Shown: positions 1-8,719 of the stretch, piece by piece
How the letters are laid out: each line of letters starts with the position of its first letter
Position numbering within the stretch: position 1 is the first letter of the stretch
Assembly: GCF_000317475.1 (NCBI RefSeq)
Contig: NC_019729.1
Span: 5,842,501 to 5,906,500 of the forward strand
Source of the DNA: Oscillatoria nigro-viridis PCC 7112
GTDB taxonomy: Bacteria; Cyanobacteriota; Cyanobacteriia; Cyanobacteriales; Microcoleaceae
Direction: 5' to 3'
DNA length: 64,000 bases
The notes under the pieces: model-generated
What the model was told of the DNA's origin: nothing
Seen by the model: only the letters and a program-made list of their open reading frames with translations
Databases searched by the model: none
Translations under genes and position numbers: made by a program

Positions 1-1341
1 CAAGAAATAGTCGCAGGCATAGCACAAGTCGAAGAATTTGTCAAAAAAATTCAAAACCGCGATATTAAACCGCCCTTTGCTCCGCAATTTACCGACATAA
101 TTTCGATCGGCATCGGCGGTTCCGCCCTAGGCCCCCAATTTGTCGCCGAAGCTTTATCCCCAGACATTCCTCCCCTAGCAATTCATTTTATCGACAACAC
201 AGATCCGGCTGGGATCGATCGAATCCTTAACAAAATCAAAGACAAACTCGCCAGCACCCTAGTAATTACTATCTCCAAATCCGGCGGCACCCCCGAACCC
301 CGCAACGGGATGATCGAAGTTCAAAAAGCCTTCGCCGCGCAAAAACTGGATTTTGCCAAACAAGCAATTGCCATCACCGGAGTTGACAGCCAACTAGACA
401 AATTAGCCAAATCCGAAGGCTGGATTACCACTTTTCCAATGGCAGATTGGGTGGGAGGACGCACTTCCGAATTGTCAGCAGTCGGACTTTTGCCAGCAGC
501 TTTGCAAGGCATCGACATTCGGGCGATGCTCGACGGCGCTAAAGTCATGGACGAAGCTACCAGAACCACCGAAATCAAAGATAATCCCGCCGCCTTGTTA
601 GCAATGTCCTGGTATTTTGCTTGCAACGGACGTGGCGAGAAAGATATGGTAGTTTTGCCGTATAAAGATTCACTGCTATTGTTCAGCCGCTACTTGCAGC
701 AATTAGTCATGGAATCTCTAGGCAAAGAGCAAGATTTAGACGGCAACACAGTTCATCAAGGAATCGCAGTTTACGGCAACAAAGGCACCACCGACCAACA
801 CGCCTACGTCCAGCAACTGCGAGACGGCGTGCCGAATTTCTTCCTAACATTTATCGAAGTTTTGCAAGACAGGCAAGGCATTTCCCCAGAAGTAGAAACC
901 GGGGTCACTTCGGGAGATTATTTGTCTGGTTTGTTGCAGGGAACTCGACAAGCTTTGTACGAAAATCACCGAGATTCCATTACTGTCACAATTCCCCAAG
1001 TCAACCCGGAGACAGTAGGAGCATTAATCGCCCTCTACGAAAGAGCCGTAGGTTTTTACGGTTCCTTGGTGAATGTCAATGCCTATCACCAACCGGGCGT
1101 CGAAGCAGGCAAAAAAGCGGCCGCTGCTGTATTGGATTTGCAGCAACGGGTACTGCAAGTGCTCAAAGATGCCCAAAAACCTCTGTCTGTAGCAGAACTA
1201 GCAAAAAAAGCAGGAAGGCCAGAGCAAATCGAGACAATTTACAAAACTCTGCGGCATTTGGCAGCCAACGGGCGCGGCGTAGCTTTGGAGGGCAAATTAG
1301 GACAACCGGCTACTTTAACTGCAAGTTATCAAGAGAATTAA
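1..1341 (+). CDS. pgi: Glucose-6-phosphate isomerase, 5' end outside window
   Basis: The frame is open from base 1 and ends at a TAA at 1339, giving 446 visible residues, so roughly the first 80 residues of a cyanobacterial enzyme of about 530 are missing. The sugar-isomerase (SIS) signatures are visible: an [10 protein letters not shown] phosphate-binding loop near the window start, then [12 protein letters not shown]. The enzyme interconverts glucose-6-phosphate and fructose-6-phosphate in the cytosol, linking glycogen metabolism, the oxidative pentose phosphate route and glycolysis. The internal ATG at 310 is not the start, because conserved SIS sequence lies upstream in the same frame. 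A strong hairpin follows the stop, so the gene probably ends its transcript there. Confidence 0.96.
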   Translation, partial: QEIVAGIAQVEEFVKKIQNRDIKPPFAPQFTDIISIGIGGSALGPQFVAEALSPDIPPLAIHFIDNTDPAGIDRILNKIKDKLASTLVITISKSGGTPEPRNGMIEVQKAFAAQKLDFAKQAIAITGVDSQLDKLAKSEGWITTFPMADWVGGRTSELSAVGLLPAALQGIDIRAMLDGAKVMDEATRTTEIKDNPAALLAMSWYFACNGRGEKDMVVLPYKDSLLLFSRYLQQLVMESLGKEQDLDGNTVHQGIAVYGNKGTTDQHAYVQQLRDGVPNFFLTFIEVLQDRQGISPEVETGVTSGDYLSGLLQGTRQALYENHRDSITVTIPQVNPETVGALIALYERAVGFYGSLVNVNAYHQPGVEAGKKAAAAVLDLQQRVLQVLKDAQKPLSVAELAKKAGRPEQIETIYKTLRHLAANGRGVALEGKLGQPATLTASYQEN

Positions 1342-1347
1342 ACAGTA

Positions 1348-1395
1348 GAATTAAACATTAAAAGTGAAATTAGTCACTTTTAATGTTTAATTTTT
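1348..1395 (+). terminator. Hairpin terminator after pgi
   Basis: A near-perfect AT-rich inverted repeat of about 18-19 bp has arms 1349-1367 and 1374-1392 and a 6-base loop. It is followed by a T run at 1391-1395 on the + strand. It begins 7 bases after the pgi stop and ends 9 bases before the response-regulator ATG, so it fits a rho-independent terminator separating the two genes. The arms are nearly symmetrical, so it could also act on the other strand. Confidence 0.75.
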
Positions 1396-1404
1396 AATTC
1401 CCCC

Positions 1405-2139
1405 ATGCCATTAACGATTCTGGTTGCTGACGACGATTTCGCGACTCGCTTGTCAATTACCGATTATCTAGAAATTACCGGATACTCTGTAATCGCTGCT
1501 GAGAACGGCAAACAAGCTTTAGGTTTGGTAGATGAATTTCAGCCGCACTTGATTGTTACCGACATTACAATGCCTGAGATGGATGGCTACGACTTCGTGC
1601 GGCGAGTTCGGACTCGTCCCGCTTTCCGCTTGCTGCCGGTGATTTTTTTGACGGAACGCACGAGCACAGAGGAACGGATTCGCGGCTATCAGATGGGGTG
1701 CGACAATTATCTGGCTAAGCCTTTTGAACTCCAGGAATTGGGGGCGGTTATTCGCTCTTTGCTCGATCGCTACGCTCTAATCGCTCAGGCCCCCTCTCGT
1801 ACCCCCGAACTCGAACCAACGCCAACAGAGGCACGCAGCAGAGCCAATGACAAGCCAGAAGCAGATTTTTTAACTCAAAAGTCAAACACAGGCGATTCCC
1901 TACGGGATAGCTCCGCTTCACGGGCATCTCCCAGCCAAAATGCTCCGACTTTGACTCAGCGAGAGCGACAAGTGCTAGATTTGCTGACAGAAGGTCTTTC
2001 TAATATTCAAATAGGCTCCCGACTCAACCTCAGCCCTCGAACTATCGAAAAGCACGTCAGCAGCTTGTTCAGAAAAACTGACAGCAACAACCGAGCAGAA
2101 CTCGTTCGCTTTGCGATGGAACACCATTTAGTCAGATAA
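1405..2139 (+). CDS. Response regulator, receiver + LuxR-type HTH (NarL/FixJ family)
   Basis: This is a two-component DNA-binding regulator of 244 residues. The receiver domain spans about residues 3-122, with the acidic pocket D9-D11, the phospho-acceptor Asp53 in VTDITMPEMDG, a conserved Thr near 83 and Lys105 in LAKPF. The C-terminal LuxR helix-turn-helix spans about 180-244 (LTQRERQVLDLL, then SPRTIEKHVSSLFRK). A hydrophilic linker at about 125-178 is encoded partly by a dispersed palindromic repeat. No histidine kinase lies nearby, so this is an orphan regulator whose input and targets cannot be named. The ATG at 1405 is the natural start because the receiver begins immediately after it. 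Confidence 0.93.
   Translation: MPLTILVADDDFATRLSITDYLEITGYSVIAAENGKQALGLVDEFQPHLIVTDITMPEMDGYDFVRRVRTRPAFRLLPVIFLTERTSTEERIRGYQMGCDNYLAKPFELQELGAVIRSLLDRYALIAQAPSRTPELEPTPTEARSRANDKPEADFLTQKSNTGDSLRDSSASRASPSQNAPTLTQRERQVLDLLTEGLSNIQIGSRLNLSPRTIEKHVSSLFRKTDSNNRAELVRFAMEHHLVR
1891..1934 (+). repeat. Small dispersed repeat inside the regulator linker
   Basis: GC-rich sequence with imperfect dyad symmetry (arms around GCGATTCCC and GGGCATC) encodes GDSLRDSSASRASPS in the linker. I recognise this from knowledge of cyanobacterial genomes as a small interspersed repeat normally found between genes. Here it is in frame and free of stops, so it acts as a linker extension. Confidence 0.55.
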
Positions 2140-2197
2140 CCGCCAACGCTCTCGGCAAGAAAATTACCTGCACTTACCCCGCTCAACAAATAACATC

Positions 2198-3598
2198 ATG
2201 GTCAACAATTACTTAAAAAATCAGAAAATTCTATATGCTGCCGCACTAGCAGCTTCCATAATTTTCTGTATTGCCATGACATCAATGGGAATCACCAAGT
2301 ATTACAGCGTTTTACAGGGTGGAGAAAATTATAACGATTTCCCTACAAGTGGTTTCAGTCTCATCCGACTTATAATTAACGGTTCCTACTTGATAGCAAC
2401 AGTTACATATATTATCTGGTTAATTCAAAAAAAGCAGACAAGTTCCAGCTTTCTAGACATTTGTAAGTATGCAATCCCCTTTCTGGGACTTGCGCTCATA
2501 GCTTATCCCCAAAGCAGTGACATTTATACGTACTTGCATTACGGAGCGATGAGCTTACATAACATCAATCCTTATCTTAATAGTTCCGACACCTTCGTTT
2601 CTAACTTATCTCCCTTTCTCCACTGGTTGCAGACTTCTACCTACGGCCCAGTTTCTCTATTATTTTTTTGGGTATCAGCATTGGCTTTACCAATTAGCCC
2701 TTTACTAGCAGTTTATATTTTTAAAATCATCTGCGTCTTGGTACACGCGCTCAATGCTTATTTAATTTGGCGGTTGCTAACAAGTTATGAAAACCGTCAC
2801 CTCATAACAATGGCATATTTAGTCAATCCCATGCTATTGAACGAACAAATAACTAACGCTCACCTTGACGTTTTAGTTGCTAATACATCGATCGTTTTAA
2901 TAGGATGTATTTATTACCAACGTTATGTTTTTGCAATTTTAGCAATTTGGGTGGGTTTTCTAGTAAAAACTTTACCTATAATTTGGTTGCCTTTAGTTTT
3001 TGCTTTCCTATGCAAGGAGCGTCGGTGGAGAGATTTAGCAGCATCTGTCTTGCTTTCTTTATTAATTGTCGCCGTGATAACTTATACATTTATGCCAACA
3101 GTTTCAGCTTGGAGAAGTGTGTTAAATCCGGCAACCGCCGGAGCGACAGCTCGATCTTTTCACCATGCTCTCAATTTATTTCTGAATTTTTGGCCAAATG
3201 TAAGTGTTGAAACTAGGGAAAGTATTCTATCATTCCTCAAATATTTTGCGTATTTAAGCTGGATTGTTTACTATACAGGGACGTTAATTAAATTATTATT
3301 CCGCAAAAAATATTCGGAAATTAATTTGGTATCAGATATTGGATGGACGACTCTCACTTTGTTTTTGTTTGCTACACCTTGGCTAATGCCTTGGTATCCA
3401 TCTATTTTGCTGCCAATTGCTGCTTTGAGTATCAATTCTCCCCATTTTGTATTGACAAGTTTAACTTTTTCTTTGTCACCCAGTCTCATTTTGGGAGCGG
3501 GATCGGGAACAACTGTGATATCCCTAGTTACGAGTTTTGTTAGCGTTGTCCCCCCTACAGCATTGCTAATATTCGGGCGGAAAAAGGCACTGTTTTAA
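2198..3598 (+). CDS. Multi-pass GT-C-type glycosyltransferase-like membrane protein
   Basis: A 466-residue hydrophobic protein with about 10-12 predicted membrane segments. After the third hydrophobic stretch comes SSDIYTYLHYG (Asp108), followed by INPY. An acidic residue in the first large outer loop of this type is typical of GT-C enzymes such as the GT87/mannosyltransferase group, which use polyprenyl-phosphate sugars. By family analogy it would sit in the plasma membrane and transfer a sugar to a lipid, glycan or protein. The substrate is unknown. It starts 58 bases after the response regulator and ends one base before a convergent phosphatase gene. Assignment to a particular GT-C family is tentative. 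Confidence 0.6.
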   Translation: MVNNYLKNQKILYAAALAASIIFCIAMTSMGITKYYSVLQGGENYNDFPTSGFSLIRLIINGSYLIATVTYIIWLIQKKQTSSSFLDICKYAIPFLGLALIAYPQSSDIYTYLHYGAMSLHNINPYLNSSDTFVSNLSPFLHWLQTSTYGPVSLLFFWVSALALPISPLLAVYIFKIICVLVHALNAYLIWRLLTSYENRHLITMAYLVNPMLLNEQITNAHLDVLVANTSIVLIGCIYYQRYVFAILAIWVGFLVKTLPIIWLPLVFAFLCKERRWRDLAASVLLSLLIVAVITYTFMPTVSAWRSVLNPATAGATARSFHHALNLFLNFWPNVSVETRESILSFLKYFAYLSWIVYYTGTLIKLLFRKKYSEINLVSDIGWTTLTLFLFATPWLMPWYPSILLPIAALSINSPHFVLTSLTFSLSPSLILGAGSGTTVISLVTSFVSVVPPTALLIFGRKKALF

Positions 3599-3599
3599 T

Positions 3600-4100
3600 T
3601 TAAATTGATTGCTGACCGCCAACTGTTAATTTTTTTAGACTGACAACGTACTCCAACAAACCCTCGGAAGCGTCCAGCAGCAAATCAATTACTCGATCGA
3701 ATCCCTCCGGGCCACCGTAGTAAGGATCTGGCACTTCTTTAAGGTCGTATTTCTGGCAAAAATCGCACATCAGCCGCACTTTATCTTTATACTTTCCAGC
3801 CGGGTCCAGGGCAAGAATATTGCGATAATTGTCCCGATCCATGGCCAGAATCAAATCAAAATTTTCAAAATCTTTCCTGGTAAATTGGCGGGCTTCACCT
3901 AGCAATTCAATGTCTCGCTTCCGCGCCGCCAATGCCATCCGCCTGTCAGGGGGGCTGCCAACGTGATAGCTAGCAGTTCCCGCCGAATCGCAGGTGATGC
4001 GATCGCTCAAACCAGCTTGTTCAATTAAGTGATTCATAATATTTTCTGCTGAGGGCGATCGGCAGATATTTCCGAGGCAGACAAATAATAATTTAGTCAT
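3600..4100 (-). CDS. Low-molecular-weight protein tyrosine phosphatase
   Basis: The 166-residue protein has the family P-loop at its N-terminus (CLGNICRSPSA: nucleophile Cys8, Arg14) and the general-acid loop VPDPYYGG with Asp125 near residue 124. The length fits the family (about 150-165). These cytosolic phosphatases remove phosphate from phosphotyrosine, and in bacteria often act on tyrosine kinases controlling exopolysaccharide export. No BY-kinase is visible in the window, so the partner is unknown. The gene is convergent with the GT-C gene, with one base between the stops. Transcription starts from the repeat-rich gap on its right. Confidence 0.93.
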   Translation of the reverse strand: MTKLLFVCLGNICRSPSAENIMNHLIEQAGLSDRITCDSAGTASYHVGSPPDRRMALAARKRDIELLGEARQFTRKDFENFDLILAMDRDNYRNILALDPAGKYKDKVRLMCDFCQKYDLKEVPDPYYGGPEGFDRVIDLLLDASEGLLEYVVSLKKLTVGGQQSI

Positions 4101-4424
4101 TAGTTAGTAATTATTAGTTATTAGTTATTAGTTATTAGCTATATCAAATCCGTTAGCATCGGAATAGTAAATTCGAGTTCACGGCGTTGACGGTTGACTG
4201 TTCACGGCGTCAAAAGTCAACATCATTCCGGTGTAACCGGAAAAGATGTTATTAGTCAGTCAACAGTCAACCGTGCTAATTTTTAGGGTGCGTCGCTTTC
4301 AGAGTCAATCTACAAGTTCCATAGAACATGGAGCAGCGACGCACCTTACTATAGCGGTTTTCCAGAAAGTTTAATCAGTCAACAGTCAACAGTCAACAGT
4401 CAACTATTGACTGATGGCTGATGA
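4101..4424. other. Repeat-rich gap between two leftward genes
   Basis: No credible gene is seen. The stretch holds simple repeats of TTAGTTA type just upstream of the phosphatase (about 4098-4140), several copies of AGTCAACAGTC-type motifs in both orientations (about 4190-4270 and 4376-4405), a short CCGGTGTAACCGG palindrome near 4230, and the inverted repeat listed separately. Promoters for the phosphatase gene must lie here but I cannot point to one. Confidence 0.6.
4286..4345. repeat. Inverted repeat with GGTGCGTCGCT arms
   Basis: Arms at 4287-4297 and 4335-4345 are perfect reverse complements (11 bp), enclosing about 37 bases with a smaller imperfect dyad around TTCCATAGAACATGGA. It looks like a dispersed palindromic element of the kind common between cyanobacterial genes. 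Confidence 0.6.
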
Positions 4425-4775
4425 CTAACCGAAACCGGGGAGATTTAGTCCACCGGTGAGTTCTTCCATTTTCTCCCGCATCGTCATCGTAGACTTAGCG
4501 TAAGCATCCTGCATCGCCACCGTGACGAGTTCAGAAACCACCTCAGCACCTTCACCGAGGGCATCCGGCGAGATTTCCACGCGGCGGGGTTCTTGGTTGC
4601 CGCTGAGAAAAACCTTGACCAAGCCGCCGCCGGCAGTTCCCTCAATTTCCATGACATCCAACTCTTCTTGGAGCTTTTTAGCTCCTTCTTGAACCTGCTG
4701 AGCTTTTTTGAAAGCTTCAGTCAGTTCTTTCATTTTTCCCAGGCCGAAGCCAAATCCTTGTCCTGATTTCGTCAT
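4425..4775 (-). CDS. YbaB/EbfC family nucleoid-associated protein
   Basis: This 116-residue protein has the family plan: a Gly-rich N-terminus ([13 protein letters not shown]), a long amphipathic helix rich in Lys, Glu and Gln, then [10 protein letters not shown] and a C-terminal helix ending in Gly/Leu/Pro. YbaB proteins form tweezer-like dimers that bind DNA and affect nucleoid organisation. It lies just downstream of murB on the same strand (about 60 bases), and the two may be co-transcribed. Confidence 0.93.
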   Translation of the reverse strand: MTKSGQGFGFGLGKMKELTEAFKKAQQVQEGAKKLQEELDVMEIEGTAGGGLVKVFLSGNQEPRRVEISPDALGEGAEVVSELVTVAMQDAYAKSTMTMREKMEELTGGLNLPGFG

Positions 4776-4837
4776 AACTACTTTGTGATGGTGTGTGGGC
4801 TGGCAGTCTGCCGTTTCCGTATTACTTCAATGATGCC

Positions 4838-5845
4838 TTAGAAGGGAAACTCTCCCAGTATTCTAACTTCTGGCTCCAACAACAGCGACCACCGCTGCTC
4901 GACTTGCTGTTGAACGTGGCGGATCACTTGAAAAATATCATTGGCCGTTGCCGACCCGCAGTTAAGAATAAAATTAGCATGGCGCTGAGCTACTTGTGCC
5001 CCGCCGATCTGATATCCCTTCAGTCCCGCTTGTTCGATGAACCAACCTGCCGTCTTGGGGCCGGGGTTGCGGAAGACTGAGCCGCAGCTCGGTAAGTGGT
5101 AAGGTTGAGTTGTCCGCCGCTGGCTGAAATGGTCATTAGTTTCTGCCATTACTTGCGATCGGTCGAATCCCGGCTGTAATTGGAAAGTCGCTTCTGTTAC
5201 TAGCCGATCGCCCCCTTGCAGCACCGAAGTCCGGTAGCGGTACTCCAACTCTTGGGGAGTCAGAATTTCCACCTTGCCGCCAGGGGATAGGACGCGAGCG
5301 TTGACCAGAATATCAGCAGTACAGCCTCTGTGAGCGCCTGCATTCATCACCACAGCCCCTCCCACGGTACCCGGTATGCCGACGGCCCATTCTAGGCCTT
5401 TCCAGCCCCGTTTAGCCGCCAACCAAGCGAGGCGGGGAATTGACTCCCCAGCCCCCGCTGTAAGTTGACCTGTTTCTGCATTAAAATTCACCTGTTTGAG
5501 GTAGCGAGTGCCGACGACCAAACCGGACAAACCCCGATCGCTCACCAACAAATTAGAACCGGCACCCAGCAGAGTCACCGGCACCCCTTCATCGTGTGCC
5601 CAGGCAAAACTCGCTTGCAAAGCCTCCATACTGCGGGGAGCAACGTACCACTCGGCCGGGCCGCCGACTCGGAAGGAAGTCAGCCCCGCCAGGGAAACTT
5701 GGGAGTTAATCTTGCAATCAGTTCCCCGCAAAGAAATAGGAGAATACACTCGCCGATTGTCCTTAACAGAGGAGTCATTCGAGATAGTCACCATCTTGAA
5801 AATCCTTAAAAATACCTTCGCTCGAAGACGTGGTTTAAAATCCAT
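4838..5845 (-). CDS. murB: UDP-N-acetylenolpyruvoylglucosamine reductase
   Basis: MurB reduces the enolpyruvyl group of UDP-GlcNAc-enolpyruvate with NADPH and FAD, the second committed step of peptidoglycan precursor synthesis. Visible motifs are the FAD-binding segment (LLGAGSNLLVSDRGLSGLV, GIPGTVGGAVVMNAGAHRG) and the active-site serine loop SCGSVFRNP. The longest form has 335 residues, but the Met18 start at 5794 is attractive because an AAGGA sequence lies a suitable distance upstream and the first 17 residues look non-conserved. The gene lies 99 bases downstream of murC on the same strand, the usual cyanobacterial murC-murB pair. Confidence 0.95.
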   Translation of the reverse strand: MDFKPRLRAKVFLRIFKMVTISNDSSVKDNRRVYSPISLRGTDCKINSQVSLAGLTSFRVGGPAEWYVAPRSMEALQASFAWAHDEGVPVTLLGAGSNLLVSDRGLSGLVVGTRYLKQVNFNAETGQLTAGAGESIPRLAWLAAKRGWKGLEWAVGIPGTVGGAVVMNAGAHRGCTADILVNARVLSPGGKVEILTPQELEYRYRTSVLQGGDRLVTEATFQLQPGFDRSQVMAETNDHFSQRRTTQPYHLPSCGSVFRNPGPKTAGWFIEQAGLKGYQIGGAQVAQRHANFILNCGSATANDIFQVIRHVQQQVEQRWSLLLEPEVRILGEFPF

Positions 5846-5944
5846 TTAGCTAACTTATGTCGCCCCTTTGAGCGAGCCGCCCGACGGAAGTTTCGGCACG
5901 ACGTGCAACGCCATAATGTCGATCGACTCTACTCAGTTCGCGAG

Positions 5945-7501
5945 CTAATCGGGGCGATCGGCTTGTTGATAAAAAGCCATAACTTCTGGAATAATCTGAT
6001 TCAGATTACCAGCGCCCAAAAACAGAGCCAAATCCCCCGGTTGCAGATTTTTGGTTAAAAACTGAGTGACTGACTCCAGGGAAGGCGCAAACTCAACCTT
6101 TCCGCCTTCTTTAGCAATCAAATCAGCAACCTGCTGCCCGCTAATCTCTCCTAAATTCGGTTCCCCAGCACTATAAATATCGCAAGCCACAACCAAATCA
6201 GCATCCCCAAAAGATTGAGCAAATTCTGGCAAAAATGTCAGAGTCCGGCTGTAACGGTGGGGTTGAAAAATTGCAACCACTCTTCGGGATCTGGGATTTT
6301 TTTCGCTACCTTCGATACGCAAGCGAGCCGCGGCCAAGGTGACACGAATTTCGCTAGGATGGTGGGCGTAGTCGTCCACAAACAGGATGTCATTGTGAAA
6401 ACCCCGCACCTCAAAACGGCGGCGAGCTCCTTCAAAGCCAGCAATCGCTTTGGCAATCGCCGAAAACTCTAACCCCAACAATCGGCCCACTGCTACCGCA
6501 GCTAGTGCATTGCTGAGATTGTGTGTGCCCAACAACTTCAACTCCATTTCCCCCAGGAAAGCTCCTCGCTCCCAAATCCGGGCCTTGGTGCTTTCGGCCC
6601 CGTACTCCACGTCCGAAGCCGTGTAGTCAGCACCGCTGTCCGGCTGCAAGCTATAACTGACATGAGGGTGAAGGCAGTCTTTGACGATTTGGTCGTCTAT
6701 GCAGCCCACCAAGGTTTGACAGTTTTGGGCAAACACCTTAAATGTGTCTATTACCTGGTCGAGGGTATCGTAATGGTCTGGATGATCCAGTTCGACATTC
6801 GTCACTATGCCAATTTTGGCTACCAGCTTAACGAGAGAACCGTCGGACTCATCAGCCTCTGCCACTAAGTAGTGGCCTTCCCCCAAACGGGCATTGCCTT
6901 CCCAAGCATTTACTTCGCCTCCTACTACGATGGTCGGGTCTAGACCTGCTGCCATCAGCATGAAACCGATTAAGCTGCTAGTAGTAGTTTTGCCGTGAGT
7001 CCCGGCTACGGCTATGCTTTGGTAATCTTGAATTAACGCTGCCAACACATCCGATCGATGAAAAATCGGACAGCCCAAATCTAAAGCTGCTCGATATTCG
7101 GCATTGGCTGGGTGAATAGCCGTCGAACATACTACTTGAGGCAATCCCGGAATTGCTTGGGCGCTTGAACCGTTGCCGTTCAATTGCAGAGCTTTGGCTG
7201 TCGCAACCGAAGTCCCTACCGTACCCGCCACTGCCGAGGATACGGCCCTTTCCTGTTGCCCGCAGTCGGGATTGCTACCGTTAAGGGCCGTTTGAAATAG
7301 TTCAAAATTGCTGGCGTCTTGACTCCAAAAAATATGAGCTCCCATTCCTTGCAAGCGCTCGGTTATGTGACTCGATTTAATGTCGGAGCCGTACACAGGC
7401 AACTTGCGTTTAGCTAGAATGTAGGCAAGGGCTGACATCCCAATCCCACCAATGCCGATGAAATGAAATGGTTTACCGCTAAAATCAACAGAACTCGGCA
7501 T
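5945..7501 (-). CDS. murC: UDP-N-acetylmuramate--L-alanine ligase
   Basis: MurC joins L-alanine to UDP-MurNAc using ATP, in the cytosol. The 518 residues show the N-terminal Rossmann motif FIGIGGIGMSALA, the ATP P-loop GTHGKTTT (167-174), the carboxylate-binding segment EADESDGS, and the C-terminal DDYAHHPSEI and FQPHRYSRT motifs. It is longer than typical MurC (about 460-490) because of a low-complexity, Gly/Ser/Ala-rich insertion at about residues 71-122 in the N-terminal domain. The catalytic core is intact, so it should be functional. It is probably the first gene of a murC-murB unit transcribed leftward. Confidence 0.96.
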   Translation of the reverse strand: MPSSVDFSGKPFHFIGIGGIGMSALAYILAKRKLPVYGSDIKSSHITERLQGMGAHIFWSQDASNFELFQTALNGSNPDCGQQERAVSSAVAGTVGTSVATAKALQLNGNGSSAQAIPGLPQVVCSTAIHPANAEYRAALDLGCPIFHRSDVLAALIQDYQSIAVAGTHGKTTTSSLIGFMLMAAGLDPTIVVGGEVNAWEGNARLGEGHYLVAEADESDGSLVKLVAKIGIVTNVELDHPDHYDTLDQVIDTFKVFAQNCQTLVGCIDDQIVKDCLHPHVSYSLQPDSGADYTASDVEYGAESTKARIWERGAFLGEMELKLLGTHNLSNALAAVAVGRLLGLEFSAIAKAIAGFEGARRRFEVRGFHNDILFVDDYAHHPSEIRVTLAAARLRIEGSEKNPRSRRVVAIFQPHRYSRTLTFLPEFAQSFGDADLVVACDIYSAGEPNLGEISGQQVADLIAKEGGKVEFAPSLESVTQFLTKNLQPGDLALFLGAGNLNQIIPEVMAFYQQADRPD

Positions 7502-8020
7502 CTTTGCTCCTCACACACCACACCACGCCAATAACACGCGATATCATATCAAGAATTGTTTTTTCCGGATACAGTTCGCTAGATATTTTGTACAAAATTC
7601 TCTGCGCGTCCCTAGATTTGAGGGACTTGTAGAGATGTTTGTCTTGTATCCTATATGACTTAGTACCGAGTAGTTTTCCGGAACAGTCACAGCTCGAAAA
7701 TTGCAGGTCAGAGAAAACGGGGTCTGGGGTCTGTGCCAATAGACTAATTTTGGGTGCTTGCATACTCCTGCATTCTTTCTATTTCGATCCGCCTGCTGTG
7801 CTTGGATACGGCAGCAAAAGCCCCACAACCTTTCTACCAAGATTGAGGGTAAAACCCATAAGGATTTACAAACACTACCACGAACCACAAAATTTCGCTC
7901 CTTTTATAGTCATTTATCTACTCGTACGGTCATTTTTTCTTGAAAGTCAGAGATTGACACGACCGTAACTATAGTATGTATAGCGATTTTCAAGCGTTGT
8001 GAGGTATGGGGCGAGTCCTA

Positions 8021-8130
8021 TGCCCTATTTGGCCGATGCCCTATTTGGCCGATGCCCTATTTGGCCGATGCCCGATGCCCCATGCCCGATGCCCCATGCC
8101 CCATGCCCCATGCCCCATGCCCCATGCCCT
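8021..8130. repeat. Short tandem repeat array (16-mer then heptamer STRR)
   Basis: The array begins with about three copies of a 16-bp unit (TGCCCTATTTGGCCGA) and passes into about eight or nine copies of the heptamer CCCCATG with CCCGATG variants. Heptamer arrays of this kind are the STRR sequences known from cyanobacteria. The heptamer is out of phase with codons, so it makes spurious open frames rich in Pro, Met, His and Cys. Confidence 0.85.
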
Positions 8131-8549
8131 ACGAGCACCTCATGTTACTGAGAAATGCTATATTCTTACTTTCTTGTATATATACAAGTTATGCAGTTAG
8201 TCGAAATAGTCGCGAAGCCATCGATCAAACCAAATCATTGGTTTGATAGAGAAGCCGATCGACCCTCTTGGCAGCCCTTAAAATTTTTACCACTGCGCTA
8301 AGTATATCTACCCTCAAAACTTTTTCGGTCGCCGACCAACGAATGCTCAGGGGGTCGATCGCGCACTCAAAACAAGTTGGGATTAATATTGGCAAGGTTA
8401 ATCATCCAGTCCCGAACCCACTCCGACGCTCAGAACCGGGTTTTTTAAGTCTTATTGAAGGTTTGAACGAATTAAGGGGGTTGAAAAAACCGGTTTCAGC
8501 GTCCAGGACGATCGTCGAAACTAGAGTCGTCCAGGGGTTGATCGCCGAT

Positions 8550-8697
8550 GTGAAGCGAGGGTTTTCTAATAAACGAGCTTATGGTTAAAAGTGTATAAAC
8601 ATAAAATTGGCGCGATGTCTGTTGTGAAGCGAGAGTTTTCTAATAAACGAGCTTATGGTTAAAAGCGTACAAACATAAAATTGGCGCGATGTCTGTA
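8550..8697 (+). repeat. Two tandem 74-bp copies upstream of nadD
   Basis: Bases 8550-8623 and 8624-8697 are direct copies with about three or four differences. The second copy ends 22 bases before the nadD ATG, so any promoter or regulatory site within the unit is duplicated. Each unit contains TAATAAACGAGC and GGCGCGATGTCTGT. Confidence 0.8.
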
Positions 8698-8719
8698 TTA
8701 ATCCTGATTTTGGGGAAAT

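Larger units (their letters stand above)
7502..8719. other. 1.2 kb non-coding, repeat-rich region between divergent murC and nadD
   Basis: Short open frames here have no recognisable domains, overlap one another on both strands, and several are produced by the tandem repeats. I see no tRNA or ncRNA. Contents: the murC upstream region (7502-7980), an STRR array (8021-8130), an unassigned stretch containing an ACCGGGTTTTTT motif near 8436 and GATCGATCG-type motifs, and a 74-bp tandem duplication directly before nadD. Divergent promoters for murC and nadD are expected but not resolved. Confidence 0.6.

Noticed and set aside
7485-7968. Overlapping 92-114 residue frames upstream of murC
   Set aside because: They lie on both strands across the same DNA, have no motifs, and occupy the expected promoter region.
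8006-8246. Two overlapping Pro/Met/His/Cys-rich open frames
   Set aside because: Both are translations of the CCCCATG heptamer array, with no ribosome binding site or domain.
8268-8588. 106-residue open frame upstream of nadD
   Set aside because: It runs into the 74-bp tandem repeat, has no recognisable domain, and contains dispersed-repeat DNA; support is too weak to call a gene.
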